Numbered from the stretch's first letter, positions 45,101-54,626 are shown. The stretch: DNA of 64,000 nucleotides from Rhynchopus sp. YZ270_cl-10 (GCA_964035575.1 OZ037897.1:1240001-1304000); one strand, 5' to 3'. Notes: a model not told the origin generated them from the sequence alone. Numbers and translations: made by a program.

Positions 45101-47447
45101 GAATTTTACTATTAAGATTGGCTTTGGGCATGACCCAGTAAGGTTACTATGGGCCCCATGGGACATATAGACCCGAATACCAGGCCGTATTTTCAAAGTG
45201 TTGATAATCCCAGTATATGGTATGGCCCTGTGGTACGAAATTTTTGGCCGAAAAAATCGACCAAAAAATCGTCATTTTTGGGGGTCACGGTGACAAAAAG
45301 TTGCATTTTTTCACGAAAAATGGTCGGAATGTGACTTGAATGGGCTCTAATGGGTATATTATGCACATAACATACCTAAATTATGTCGATATTACACCGG
45401 CCGAGCCGAAAAAATCGATATTCTGGGTGTGCAAAACTGTAAAAATGACGAAAATCGGAAAAATGACGATTTTTTGGTCAAAATATTTTTCACAGAAAAT
45501 CGAATTTTACTATTAAGATTGGCTTTGGGCATGACCCAGTAAGGTTACTATGGGCCCCATGGGACATATAGACCCGAATACCAGGCCGTACTTTCAAAAA
45601 GCTGATAATCCCAGTATATGGTATGGCCCTGTGGTACGAAATTTTTGGCCGAAAAAATCGACCAAAAAAATCGTCATTTTTGGGGGTCACGGTGACAAAA
45701 AGTTGCATTTTTTCACGAAAAATGGTCGGAATGTGACTTGAATGGGCTCTAATGGGTATATTATGCACATAACATACCTAAATTATGTCGATATTTCACC
45801 GGCGGAGCCGAAAAAATCGATTTTCAGGGTGTGCAAAACTGTAAAAATGACGAAAATCGGAAAAATGACGATTTTTTGGTCAAAATATTTTTCACAGAAA
45901 ATCGAATTTTACTATTAAGATTGGCTTTGGGCATGACCCAGTAAGGTTACTATGGGCCCCATGGGACATATAGACCCGAATACCAGGCCGTACTTTCAAA
46001 AAGCTGATAATCCCAGTATATGGTATGGCCCTGTGGTACGAAATTTTTGGCCGAAAAAATCGACCAAAAAATCGTCATTTTTGGGGGTCACGGTGACAAA
46101 AAGTTGCATTTTTTCACGAAAAATGGTCGGAATGTGACTTGAATGGGCTCTAATGGGTATATTATGCACATAACATACCTAAATTATGTCGATATTACAC
46201 CGGCCGAGCCGAAAAAATCGATATTCTGGGTGTGCAAAACTGTAAAAATGACGAAAATCGGAAAAATGACGATTTTTTGGTCAAAATATTTTTCACAGAA
46301 AATCGAATTTTACTATTAATATTGGCTTTGGGCATGACCCAGTAAGGTTACTATGGGCCCCATGGGACATATAGACCCGAATACCAGGCCGTACTTTCAA
46401 AAAGTTGATAATCCCAGTATATGGTATGGCCCTGTGGTACGAAATTTTTGGCCGAAAAAATCAACCAAAAAATCGTCATTTTTGGGGGTCACGGTGACAA
46501 AAAGTTGCATTTTTTCACGAATAATGGTCGGAATGTGACTTGAATGGGCTCTAATGGGTATATTATGCACATAACATACCTAAATTATGTCGATATTTCA
46601 CCGGCGGAGCCGAAAAAATCGATTTTCAGGGTGTGCAAAACTGTAAAAATGACGAAAATCGGAAAAATGACGATTTTTTGGTCAAAATATTTTTCACAGA
46701 AAATCGAATTTTACTATTAAGATTGGCTTTGGGCATGACCCAGTAAGGTTACTATGGGCCCCATGGGACATATACACCCGAATACCAGGCCGTATTTTCA
46801 AAAAGTTGATAATCCCAGTATATGGTATGGCCCTGTGGTACGAAATTTTTGGCCGAAAAAATCGACCAAAAAATCGTCATTTTTCGGGGTCACGGTGACA
46901 AAAAGTTGCATTTTTTCACGAAAAATGGTCGGAATGTGACTTGAATGGGCTCTAATGGGTATATTATGCACATAACATACCTAAATTATGTCGATATTTC
47001 ACCGGCGGAGCCGAAAAAATCGATTTTCAGGGTGTGCAAAACTGTAAAAATGACGAAAATCGGAAAAATGACGATTTTTTGGTCAAAATATTTTTCACAG
47101 AAAATCGAATTTTACTATTAAGATTGGCTTTGGGCATGACCCAGTAAGGTTACTATGGGCCCCATGGGACATATACACCCGAATACCAGGCCGTATTTTC
47201 AAAAAGTTGATAATCCCAGTATATGGTATGGCCCTGTGGTACGAAATTTTTGGCCGAAAAAATCGACCAAAAAATCGTCATTTTTCGGGGTCACGGTGAC
47301 AAAAAGTTGCATTTTTTCACGAAAAATGGTCGGAATGTGACTTGAATGGGCTCTAATGGGTATATTATGCACATAACATACCTAAATTATGTCGATATTT
47401 CACCGGCGGAGCCGAAAAAATCGATTTTCAGGGTGTGCAAAACTGTA
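42135..47447 (+). repeat. 401-bp satellite array, right block (~13 copies)
   Basis: Landmark CATGGGACATATAGACCCGA and its variants recur every 401 bp from 42,353 to 47,166 (one unit of 402 bp at 45,550-45,951). Units fall into subtypes by diagnostic changes: TATACACCC (42,342; 46,754; 47,155), AAAAGACCC (42,743; 44,347), and AAAGTGTTGAT versus AAAAAGCTGAT. This mixture suggests unequal exchange within the array. The 61-codon open frame in each unit has no family resemblance. Confidence 0.97.
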
Positions 47448-50400
47448 AAAATCACCAAAATCCCAAAAATCACGATTTTTTTTCAAAAATATTTTTTTCA
47501 AAAAAATCGATTTTAAAATATTGGTTTGGCTTGTGCGGGGACCTGAATCTGGGGCAACATACCCTGTGGGACATACTGGGCCCGATGCAAGGCCGATTTT
47601 TCAAAAATATGGTTGCCCCGGTAGACGGTATGGCCCTGCAGGTCAGTGCATCGGGCCAAAAATCATGAAAAAATCATGATTTTGGGGTCTGGCACCCCAT
47701 GGGCACATATATCTGGGGGTGTGAAATATGCATGGAATCGACCGATTGGGGGTGTTATAGGTCCTGGGGGCCCACATGGGCCATATTTCACGCTATTGGG
47801 TCACGGGAAAGTGATTTTGACATTTTTTCATCGATTTTAGCTGTGAGAACCCTTCAAAAACACTGATTTTGGGGTGTTTCTGAGACGGTACGCTATACCC
47901 AGGGTCATATTAGGTATTAGTCCGGTCGACTTTTTGAAAAAACGACCCCGCAATGGACTCAGGGGTGCCAGATAGTGTATATGCACCAGAATGGATTCAC
48001 GGGAAAAGTCAAAATTGGGTGTCAGATACATGCTGCCATAAGTGACGAATTTCAAAAGTTGAGATTTTTCGAAAATCAGGGTTCAGTACACGCTGTACCC
48101 AATCCTGGGGGCCAAAATTTTCAACTTTTTGAAAAAACGGGCGGTATATGGCCCTAAAGTGTCAAAATGAGTTAATTGCGACCTCGGACGGCCTCCGGAG
48201 ATGAGTAGAAGTTTATTTACTGAAAAAAAAAGTCAAAACACAGGCAAAATCCCACCTTCCACAGGTACAGTCAAAACTTTTATCCAGATCTCATGTTTTT
48301 TCAAAAAATTTTAAATTGTTTTTATGACTAACACCTCCGAAATTTTTCCTGATAAGATGGAATATGGTCCTGTCGTAGTATGCAGTGTGTTTGCAGGCAA
48401 AAATTTGCATTTTCTCGCCCCAGACATTTTTTTATACATAAAAGTGCATAAAGGGACCCCTGACCCCAAAATCCGGGTTCCAGCTTTTTGAAGGGGTCAC
48501 CCTACAGGCCACCTCAAAAAGTTGGCCCGTAGGGCCAACTTTTTGAAAAAACGGGGTTGCGATGTGTCCTGGGGGCCCGAAGGGCCCCCAGGACACATCG
48601 CTGGGAAAAAAATATTAGGTTTTTGGGGGTCTATATAGGGTTGCTGTGGGGGTCACATGGCCGAAAAATGGCCATTTTTGGCCTATTTTTGGCCATTTTT
48701 TTAAGGTAAAAAATCCACTTTTTTTTTGTACATCCCCTTGCCCCCGGTAATATTTACCAAACATATGGCCCTGTTGGACATACTGGGCCCATGAGTCGGT
48801 CGCTGGATCACAAAACTAGTTGCCCTATTTGCTAAAATCATGTTTTCAGGGTCAAAAATAGGGTGTTTTTTAGGGTCAAAAATAGGGTGTTTTTCAGGGG
48901 TATGTTAACCACGTATGTGTCTTAGGGACCAAATTTTCCAGGAATGTGAACCAATCGGGTCGCAATGGGTCCAGGGGGCCCGGAGGGCCCCCATGCAGGG
49001 AAAATTTGCAACAATCCTGGGCAATGCTGGGGGCCGATAGGGTGTGCCTATACACGTGTTTTTACGTGTTTTTGGGCACTTTTCAGGATTTTCGAAAATT
49101 TTTGCAACACCAAAATCAAAAATTTCGGTCTAGGAGGCCCATATCTGGAAAAAATCGATATTCCAATGGCCTCATTGGGACATATTGGGCCCAGGACCCT
49201 ATTTTCAGGTCCCAGGAAAAGCCAAAACAATAAAAAAAATAGCTCAGGCGACCCCCAAAAATAGGCGAAAAACAGCCATTTTTAGGGTGTTTTTTAGGGG
49301 TATTTTTACACACACAAATTGTTTACCATAGCACACCCCCAGGCTGCCTCAAAATTTTATCTTTATTTGATTTTTCCAACCCACATAGGGGTATTTGAGG
49401 CACAACTTTCACCAAGCCTGGGGAATTCGGCACTGCACACACACAACTGAAAAAGGCAAAAATCACCTGTTTTTCAAGGTGTCGCAGGGTAAATGTTGTT
49501 CCTTAAAAACCAAATTTTTTCTAAAAAATCGGCCCTGCGGGTGAAAAAACGACACTATGGGGGGTATTCCAGGGTGTGGGGGCCCCAAAAATCCGGTTTA
49601 AGACCACGAGAGGGTCCGAATACACACCTGAGAAGGTCCCGGGGAGTAAAAAAATGGCCATTTTTGGGGGGTCAAAATCTCACTTTTTGGGGGGATGTTT
49701 GTATACCCAGTACCGACCCACTAGCTGGGATGCCCAACTTTTCGCGAATATGGGGGCCCGTAGGGCCCCCGGGGCCCAGGGGGCCCAAAATATCGTGTTG
49801 CAGATGCCAGGAGAACATGTTTCAATATTTTGGATACATTTTTCCATAAGGTCATTTTCAAAAGCACTGATTTTAGGGGTATTGAGCGAGGTACCCATAC
49901 CCATGGGTTATCCTATATATTAGTTTTCACTCGGATGTGAAAAAACGATGTCGCAATGGATTCAGGGGGCCCAAATAGGGTATATGGCCCAGGAAATTTT
50001 CAAAAAGTTGACCCAACCAGGTATACAGGCATACAAGCCGGTAGGTCAACAGATAGGGTGTTTTCCGCACCCAAAATATGGGGTCATGACCATGTGGGTC
50101 AGACCTGAATTGATAAATGTTTCGCACAGGTTTTCGCGAATACCCCCTCTATTCCGAATGCGCTACAAGAGTTTTAAATTTTTGGCTATTTAGATTCACT
50201 TTTAAAAACAAAATGGGTCTCCAGAACACACATGAGGTTCAACATGTACCTCTACAGAAACCTTGGTTTTGGTTGGATTTTGAGGCCAATTTTTGGGTTC
50301 CCACCAATTTCCTAGGGTATACTGGGATATTGCCCGTGTGTCCAAAAGTGATTTTTGGGGCCTTAGGACCCCGGAGAATCCATTTAACGGTCGTTTTTGC

Positions 50401-51060
50401 ACCGGAAAGACCTATCTAGTACCCAAAAATCGAATTTTCATATTTTTGAAAAAGTGACCAAAAATCGACTTTTTTTGGTAACATTGTATGGCATAAATTA
50501 TTCTACATAATGTGTGATGCTTGAATAAAAACTTACGACCCCATAATGTACTCGGAACTCACCCATGTAATTGTTGAGAAAAAAAAACTTTCCGAAAAAA
50601 TGAAATTTCAACCCGAATATGCACATTTGGGTCATTTTACGGCTATGTAGGTCATTTTGTATGTGTTTTTCGATTATATAGGTGATTAGGATATGTGTGA
50701 TGCTCAGATTAAATCGTAAGACCCCGCAATTGACTCAAATGTGCCCAAAAACCCTATACACCCAAGATTATTAACTTTTCCAGCATATTGGACATCCTTA
50801 GGTATGGTTATAAGCCATGATACGGCTATTGCTGGAAAAATAGCCGTAAATTGTGGTTGGTATTGATTTCAGAAATTATGTGATGCTTAGATCATGCCAT
50901 AGACGCTTTTAATGGATTCATATGAGCTCATACTACCCATATACCCCTTCAGAAGCCCCTTTTGACTCTTATGAATATCCTTATATAGGCTTCCACTTGT
51001 GCAGAACCTTCTCAGTGTACAAGATGTTAGGTACAAAAAAACCATCATATTTTTTACACT
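47448..51060. repeat. Decayed satellite-like DNA with GC-rich hairpins
   Basis: No gene was recognised in this 3.6 kb. The first few hundred bases still align loosely with the 401-bp unit (GTGGGACATACTGGGCCC, GGTATGGCCCTG). Further on the same words recur at irregular spacing: CGCAATGGRTCCAGGGGGCCC, TTTTTGAAAAAACG, GGGTATA. Short inverted GGGGGCCC...GGGCCCCC hairpins are embedded near 48,560, 48,974 and 49,750. It reads as an old, diverged flank of the array, next to the SL genes. Confidence 0.75.
48516..48600. repeat. Two adjacent perfect hairpins
   Basis: AAAAAGTTGGCCC / GGGCCAACTTTTT (13-bp arms, loop GTA, 48,516-48,544) is followed 15 bp later by a second perfect inverted repeat with 19-bp arms, 48,560-48,578 and 48,582-48,600, loop GAA. 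Confidence 0.9.
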
Positions 51061-51068
51061 ACTGGCAT

Positions 51069-51082
51069 GCTTCCCAGGACAC
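51069..51082 (+). promoter_or_regulatory. SL/snRNA proximal element of SL copy 1
   Basis: GCTTCCCAGGACAC starts 47 bp before the SL RNA start. The same word at the same distance precedes the other SL genes and U1, U2, U3, U4 and U5. Confidence 0.75.
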
Positions 51083-51115
51083 GTCTGTACTCAGAACGTT
51101 GTAGAGAAAAAAGGC

Positions 51116-51233
51116 AACCAACGATTTCTAAAGCTACAGTTTCTGTACTTCATTGGTATGGAAGCATGAAGATTATATCTTCTCACACAACTTTGTCAAA
51201 CATGGCCAGTCTCGAAAGAGACTGGCCTTTTTT
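51116..51233 (+). ncRNA. Spliced-leader RNA gene, copy 1
   Basis: Donor of the capped mini-exon for trans-splicing. The exon (51,116-51,155) starts AACCAACGATTTCTAAAGCT, ends CAGTTTCTGTACTTCATTG and meets the 5' splice site GTATGG. Its CAGTTTCTGTACT core and the AACYAACG start are shared with kinetoplastid mini-exons; the remainder fits diplonemid SLs. The intron part contains AACTTTGTC (likely Sm site) and ends in the perfect hairpin GGCCAGTCTC-GAAA-GAGACTGGCC before TTTTTT. Upstream lie GTAGAGAAAAAAGG at about -20 and GCTTCCC at -47. Confidence 0.95.
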
Positions 51234-51502
51234 ACGTTAGCATGATCGTCTTGTGCACAAGAAGCAAACCCAAAAACACACACGATTCACACATGACATA
51301 ACACACAAGTGCTTACTGCACCCCATTTTTATATCGCCTGCAAAACCATATTTGTGACACTTGTTCCCCTTCAGAAGCCACTGTTGACTCTGTCGAATAT
51401 CCTTCTGTAGGATCACACTTAAGGATATTTTTATGTAGAACCTTCACAGTGACCAAGATGTCAGGTACGAAAAAGCAACCGTATTATAGACATTGGCAGA
51501 AG

Positions 51503-51516
51503 GCTTCCCAGAACAA
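51503..51516 (+). promoter_or_regulatory. SL/snRNA proximal element of SL copy 2
   Basis: GCTTCCCAGAACAA, 47 bp upstream of the SL RNA start, followed by the conserved CTAGAACATTGTAGAGAAAA block. Confidence 0.75.
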
Positions 51517-51549
51517 GTGGGTACCTAGAACATTGTAGAGAAAAAGGGC

Positions 51550-51669
51550 AACCAACGATTTCTAAAGCTACAGTTTCTGTACTTCATTGGTATGGAAGCA
51601 TGAAGATTATATTCTTCACACACAACTTTGTCAAAACATGGCCAGTTTCGAAAGAGACTGGCCTTTTTT
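51550..51669 (+). ncRNA. Spliced-leader RNA gene, copy 2
   Basis: Exon 51,550-51,589 identical to copy 1, then GTATGGAAGCATGAAG, Sm-like AACTTTGTC, the terminal hairpin (GGCCAGTTTCGAAAGAGACT) and TTTTTT. It lies 434 bp downstream of copy 1. The ~170 bp upstream resembles the DNA upstream of copy 1 (AGAAGCC...TTGACTC...GAATATCCTT), so the two genes sit in a tandem repeat unit. Confidence 0.95.
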
Positions 51670-51923
51670 ACGTTAACATCACCTTGTGCAAACCCAAAAA
51701 ACACACATGATTCCCATGTTCTTCGAATATTTTGGTGATTAGGATATGTGTAATGCTCAGATTAAATTGTACGACCACGCAATTGACTCAAATGAGCCCA
51801 AATATCCCGTATTCCCAAGATTTTTGGACTTTCGAGCACATTGGGCATCCTTAGGTATGTTTATAAGCCACTCTACGGCTATGTTAGAAAAAAAACCCAC
51901 CATAATAATGATACATATGGCAT

Positions 51924-51937
51924 GATTCCCAGAACAT
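51924..51937 (+). promoter_or_regulatory. SL/snRNA proximal element of SL copy 3
   Basis: GATTCCCAGAACAT at -47; second base variant (GATTCCC for GCTTCCC). Followed by the TTAGAACATTGTAGAGAAAA block. Confidence 0.7.
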
Positions 51938-51970
51938 GTTGGCACTTAGAACATTGTAGAGAAAAAGGGC

Positions 51971-52088
51971 AACCAACGATTTCTAAAGCTACAGTTTCTG
52001 TACTTCATTGGTATGGAAGCATGAAGATTATTCTTCTCACACAACTTTGTCAAAACATGGCCAGTTTCGAAAGAGACTGGCCTTTTTT
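51971..52088 (+). ncRNA. Spliced-leader RNA gene, copy 3
   Basis: Exon 51,971-52,010 identical to the other copies, GTATGG donor, AACTTTGTC and the closing hairpin before TTTTTT at 52,083-52,088. It begins 421 bp after copy 2. The U6 gene follows 138 bp downstream on the same strand. Confidence 0.95.
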
Positions 52089-52165
52089 ACGTTAACACGA
52101 TCGTCTTGTGCACAAGAAGCAAAAAAACCCACACAACAACAGCAGAAGTTTAGAACCACATTCAG

Positions 52166-52202
52166 ACCCTGACCCAACTCCAACAAGGGGCCCCTGTCTT
52201 GT
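52166..52202 (+). promoter_or_regulatory. Upstream block of the U6/7SL class (U6 copy)
   Basis: ACCCTGACCCAACTCCAACA followed by the half-site CTGTCTTGT. It begins 60 bp upstream of the U6 start. The block is shared with the 7SL gene, with the new RNA at 53,537 and with 55,949; it is absent from the Sm-class genes. A TATA-like GCATATATAC lies between it and U6. Confidence 0.75.
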
Positions 52203-52225
52203 CAACCACCTTGTGCATATATACT

Positions 52226-52327
52226 GGACCCCAGAAATGGGACATCCGTTAAAATTGGATCGATACAGAGAAGATTAGCATGGTCCCTGCGCAAGGATGA
52301 CACGCATTAATCGAGAAAGTATCAACT
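52226..52327 (+). ncRNA. U6 spliceosomal snRNA gene
   Basis: Contains the invariant U6 core: ATACAGAGAAGATTAGCA (ACAGAGA box and AGC triad) and CCCTGCGCAAGGATGACACG (internal stem-loop). It starts with a small hairpin, GGACCCCAGAAATGGGACAT, like the trypanosome U6 5' end, and stops at a run of nine T. U6 forms the catalytic centre with U2 and pairs with U4 before activation. The T-run and upstream block fit RNA polymerase III transcription. Confidence 0.97.
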
Positions 52328-52502
52328 TTTTTTTTGTCCCCCGGATCACACGTATTTTTTACACTGGTGTCTTCTTCATGCTTCCCAGACCAACACATAT
52401 GTGCAGACATACCCATCACCCACAGGTGGCAAGTGGCAGGCTGCAGTAACCCATTGAAATATTGGTTTCAAAAAACGACCATATGGTTTATGCTACTGGC
52501 AT

Positions 52503-52516
52503 GCTTCCCTGAGCAT
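52503..52516 (+). promoter_or_regulatory. SL/snRNA proximal element of SL copy 4
   Basis: GCTTCCCTGAGCAT at -47 from the SL RNA start; the downstream block here is AGCTGTGTAGAGAAAAAGAG. Confidence 0.72.
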
Positions 52517-52549
52517 ATACATGTCGAAAGCTGTGTAGAGAAAAAGAGC

Positions 52550-52667
52550 AACCAACGATTTCTAAAGCTACAGTTTCTGTACTTCATTGGTATGGAAGCA
52601 TGAAGATTACTCTTCTCACACAACTTTGTCAAAACATGGCCGGTTTCGAAAGAGACTGGCCTTTTTT
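52550..52667 (+). ncRNA. Spliced-leader RNA gene, copy 4
   Basis: Exon 52,550-52,589 and donor site as in the other copies. In the terminal hairpin A changes to G (GGCCGGTTTC opposite GAGACTGGCC), turning pairs into G-U wobbles and keeping the stem, which supports a functional structure. TTTTTT ends the gene. The SRP RNA gene follows 150 bp downstream. Confidence 0.95.
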
Positions 52668-52756
52668 ACGTTAGCATGATTGTCTTTGTGTGTCTTTGTG
52701 CAAAGCAAAAAAAAAAACACACACAAGAAGTGAGGATCTTCAAAACCACGTTTTTG

Positions 52757-52792
52757 ACCTGACCCACCTCCAACTAGACAACCCTGTCTTGT
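52757..52792 (+). promoter_or_regulatory. Upstream block of the U6/7SL class (SRP RNA copy)
   Basis: ACCTGACCCACCTCCAACTA plus AGACAACCCTGTCTTGT; begins 60 bp before the SRP RNA start, the same distance as at U6. Confidence 0.75.
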
Positions 52793-52816
52793 ATTCCGAC
52801 AATATGGTATCTATTG

Positions 52817-53128
52817 AGCCGGGATGTGTTGGCTGCATCCTGAAACCCCTAGCTTCTGGGGGGGCAAGCTTCTCCAGAACTGGGCACTCTTTGAGGTGGA
52901 CCAAAGGCACCTTCAACTTCTGTGTTGATGTGTTGTCCGTGTTAGTCTACTGTCCTGTTTGCGGCCTTGGTGTAAACCAGGGCAACAATCAGAGTGAAAT
53001 GGGGTGAACCGGGCCAGGCTGGTCTCACAGAGCAGCTCATAACTCCTGCAGTGGACAGTTCAAGGATCGCAGCACAGAGCAGAGTGAGGGTGTTTCCAAC
53101 TCAATGGCTTGAACTGGAGAAGCGTTTC
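52817..53128 (+). ncRNA. SRP (7SL) RNA gene
   Basis: RNA scaffold of the signal recognition particle. The 5' end GCCGGGATGTGTTGGCTGCA resembles the 7SL Alu domain start. Near 53,005 the sequence GGTGAACCGGGCCAGG followed by AGAGCAGCTCATAACTCC matches the 7SL S-domain helix 8 region (GGTGAACCGG...GGAGCAGGTCAAAACTCC in vertebrates), where SRP54 binds. The gene ends at TTTCTTTTTT. About 312 nt is a usual eukaryotic 7SL length. It sits between SL copies 4 and 5. Confidence 0.9.
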
Positions 53129-53245
53129 TTTTTTACATTTTTCCATGTGAACATTGTTTCCACATCACCATACACATGTGTTGTTGATACACCCCACCAC
53201 GTTGCCCAGACCATTCCTACCCACATTATTCACCACAAGTGGCAT

Positions 53246-53259
53246 GTTTACCAGCACAT
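53246..53259 (+). promoter_or_regulatory. SL/snRNA proximal element of SL copy 5 (diverged)
   Basis: GTTTACCAGCACAT at -47 from the SL start; the most diverged SL promoter (GTTTACC for GCTTCCC), with TTAAGAAAAAGG instead of TAGAGAAAAAGG downstream. Confidence 0.6.
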
Positions 53260-53292
53260 GTTGGTGCTTAGAGCAATGTTAAGAAAAAGGGC

Positions 53293-53411
53293 AACCAACG
53301 ATTTCTAAAGCTACAGTTTCTGTACTTCATTGGTATGGAAGCATGAAGATTATATTCTTCTCACACAACTTTGTCAAACATGGCCAGCCTCGAAAGAGAC
53401 TGGCCTTTTTT
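53293..53411 (+). ncRNA. Spliced-leader RNA gene, copy 5
   Basis: Exon 53,293-53,332 identical to copies 1-4, GTATGG donor, AACTTTGTC, hairpin GGCCAGCCTC/GAGACTGGCC and TTTTTT. Although its promoter word is diverged, the transcribed region is intact. Confidence 0.94.
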
Positions 53412-53476
53412 ACGTCACCATGAGAAAAAACATTCACACATATGATGCATGTACAAAGTGCACAGGTGTGTGTGTC

Positions 53477-53513
53477 ACCCTGACCCACCTCCAACAAGAC
53501 AACCCTGTCTTGT
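53477..53513 (+). promoter_or_regulatory. Upstream block of the U6/7SL class (new RNA copy)
   Basis: ACCCTGACCCACCTCCAACA then AGACAACCCTGTCTTGT. Exactly 60 bp downstream of its first base lies the first G of a stem that closes an unassigned RNA. Confidence 0.75.
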
Positions 53514-53536
53514 TTTCCCATACTCTCCCTATGTTT

Positions 53537-53861
53537 GGGTGCTAAGTTAGTGTGCTACTTCGAAACCAAACAACTCGTTCAGCAACAGCTAAAACTTGAA
53601 AAGACCTTTCTATTTAAGAAAATTCTTTACAATTTTTATGATGCGGTCCTGCTGTTGGGCCTGATATGGCCCAAGGCGGAACTACTTTCATATGATGTAA
53701 ATCCCGTACGTTCGTACAGAATATTACCCATGATGATTATTCTTACATTAGCGTGTAACACTAATTCTGACTGCGTTCTATTTCACACTTCAAATATTAG
53801 AACTGGATGTGGGGCTGCCAGTTTACTGGTGGTCCCGATCCAGCACACAACGCAAGCACCC
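53537..53861 (+). ncRNA. Unassigned structured RNA, ~325 nt, probable Pol III gene
   Basis: Predicted from three independent signs: the U6/7SL-type upstream block at -60, a TTTTTT terminator at 53,862-53,867, and ends that pair with each other. GGGTGCT (53,537) pairs with AGCACCC (53,855), and after a small internal loop GTGTGCT (53,550) pairs with AGCACAC (53,842). Inner hairpins include TTGGGCC-TGATAT-GGCCCAA and CGTAC-GTT-CGTAC-like arms. Size and end-closing helix would suit RNase MRP or RNase P RNA, but their conserved core was not convincingly seen, so identity is left open. Confidence 0.6.
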
Positions 53862-53933
53862 TTTTTTATATTACCCCACCCAGTACCCCCCCTGTGTCTG
53901 TGTTGTTGCCTAAAAAAGCATCACCTTTTACAG

Positions 53934-54048
53934 GCTTCCTTGTGGGGAGTGTTCGGTCAAGTGATAGTGATGAAGAAGGACAGGGGCGAGTTTTCTCGTG
54001 AAATGCTTTGAAGCCTCTGACATTGAGAGGCTCGCTCCGACCTCTGTT
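53934..54048 (+). other. Possible small RNA gene with SL/snRNA-type promoter word
   Basis: GCTTCCT at 53,934; 47 bp further (53,981) begins a ~68-nt stretch with hairpins GCGAG-TTTT-CTCG and AGCCTCT-GACATTG-AGAGGCT, ending in TTTTT at 54,046. No known RNA was recognised. The promoter word has one mismatch, so this is weak. Confidence 0.3.
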
Positions 54049-54075
54049 TTTAATAACCCTTACCGGTAACCACTG

Positions 54076-54110
54076 TGTATGTATGGTATGTATGGTATGT
54101 ATGATATGTT
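54076..54110. repeat. GTATG microsatellite-like run
   Basis: Several units of GTATGTATG and GTATGGTATG just beyond the 3' side of the U2 gene. Confidence 0.8.
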
Positions 54111-54144
54111 GCCTTTGTGTGTTTGTTTTTGTTTTGTTAAAAAA

Positions 54145-54334
54145 GAGGGTATGCCACTCCTGGATGTTGTGCAGCTCCAGGGCAACATGTGTGAACGGAC
54201 CAGGTTGCCCTGGCGACCCGTCACCCCAATGAGAAATTGCGTTAATATCATCAGTGCACAAGGCACTGTATCAGATATTAAGCTGATAAGAACAGATAAT
54301 ACACTTGATCTTAGCCAAAAGGCCGAGAAGGTAT
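54145..54334 (-). ncRNA. U2 spliceosomal snRNA gene
   Basis: Minus strand: ATACCTTCTCGGCCTTTTGG then CTAAGATCAAGTGTATTATC and CTGTTCTTATCAGCTTAATA, the highly conserved U2 5' domain, followed by GATACAG-type stem IIa/b. Sm-like GCAATTTCTC lies near 54,235, then two large 3' stem-loops (CCAGGGCAAC / GTTGCCCTGG and CTGGAGCTGCACAACATCCAG) and a T-run. The branch-site recognition word reads GTATTA where most eukaryotes have GTAGTA. Length is ~190 nt, like animal U2. The start is fixed by the promoter spacing. Confidence 0.96.
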
Positions 54335-54367
54335 GACTTCTTTTTAGTCCATACCAAATTCGACACC

Positions 54368-54381
54368 CATGTACAGGGAAG
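54368..54381 (-). promoter_or_regulatory. SL/snRNA proximal element of U2
   Basis: On the minus strand GCTTCCCTGTACAT, 47 bp before the predicted U2 start. A second similar copy (ACTTCCCTGTGACATGGG, 54,435-54,452) lies ~70 bp further upstream in a short duplicated segment. Confidence 0.75.
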
Positions 54382-54479
54382 CATGATGATGATCAATATT
54401 ACTAGGAAACAACAAGGCAAACAGATTACACACCCATGTCACAGGGAAGTGAGCGAAGGTGATGATCAATCGTAGTAAA

Positions 54480-54626
54480 AACAAGGCCGCCGAAGCAGCT
54501 ACACAAATTGCCAATGTGGCAACGCCGAAGCGGCCCATGGCGGGAATTGGGTAGTTTTCAACCAGCAATCTCTCCACAGCGTCCCTATTTGGTCATTGCT
54601 TATGGAATTATCCCGAGCGCAAGAAT
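54480..54626 (-). ncRNA. U4 spliceosomal snRNA gene
   Basis: Minus strand: ATTCTTGCGCTCGGGATAAT at the 5' end (cf. AGCTTTGCGC of human U4), AGCAATGACCAAATAGGG, then GATTGCTGGTTGAAAACT and CCCAATTCCCGCCATGG, the U4/U6 stem region and central domain. Sm-like CAATTTGTG follows, then the 3' hairpin AGCTGC-TTCG-GCGGCCT. U4 chaperones U6 in the tri-snRNP. It is transcribed in the same direction as U2, 146 bp upstream of it. Confidence 0.92.

Noticed and set aside
42342-47340. 61-codon open frames repeated every 401 bp
   Set aside because: They track the satellite period, start at an ATG inside GCCCCATGGG, have low-complexity sequence and vary with satellite subtype.
42135-47447. CRISPR-like array of regular repeats
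   Set aside because: The whole 401-bp unit is repeated with no unique spacers, and the genome is eukaryotic; it is a satellite.
51116-53411. SL-targeted retrotransposon insertions of the CRE/SLACS/CZAR kind
   Set aside because: All five SL exons are intact and no element is inserted in or beside them; families A and B lie elsewhere with unrelated flanks.
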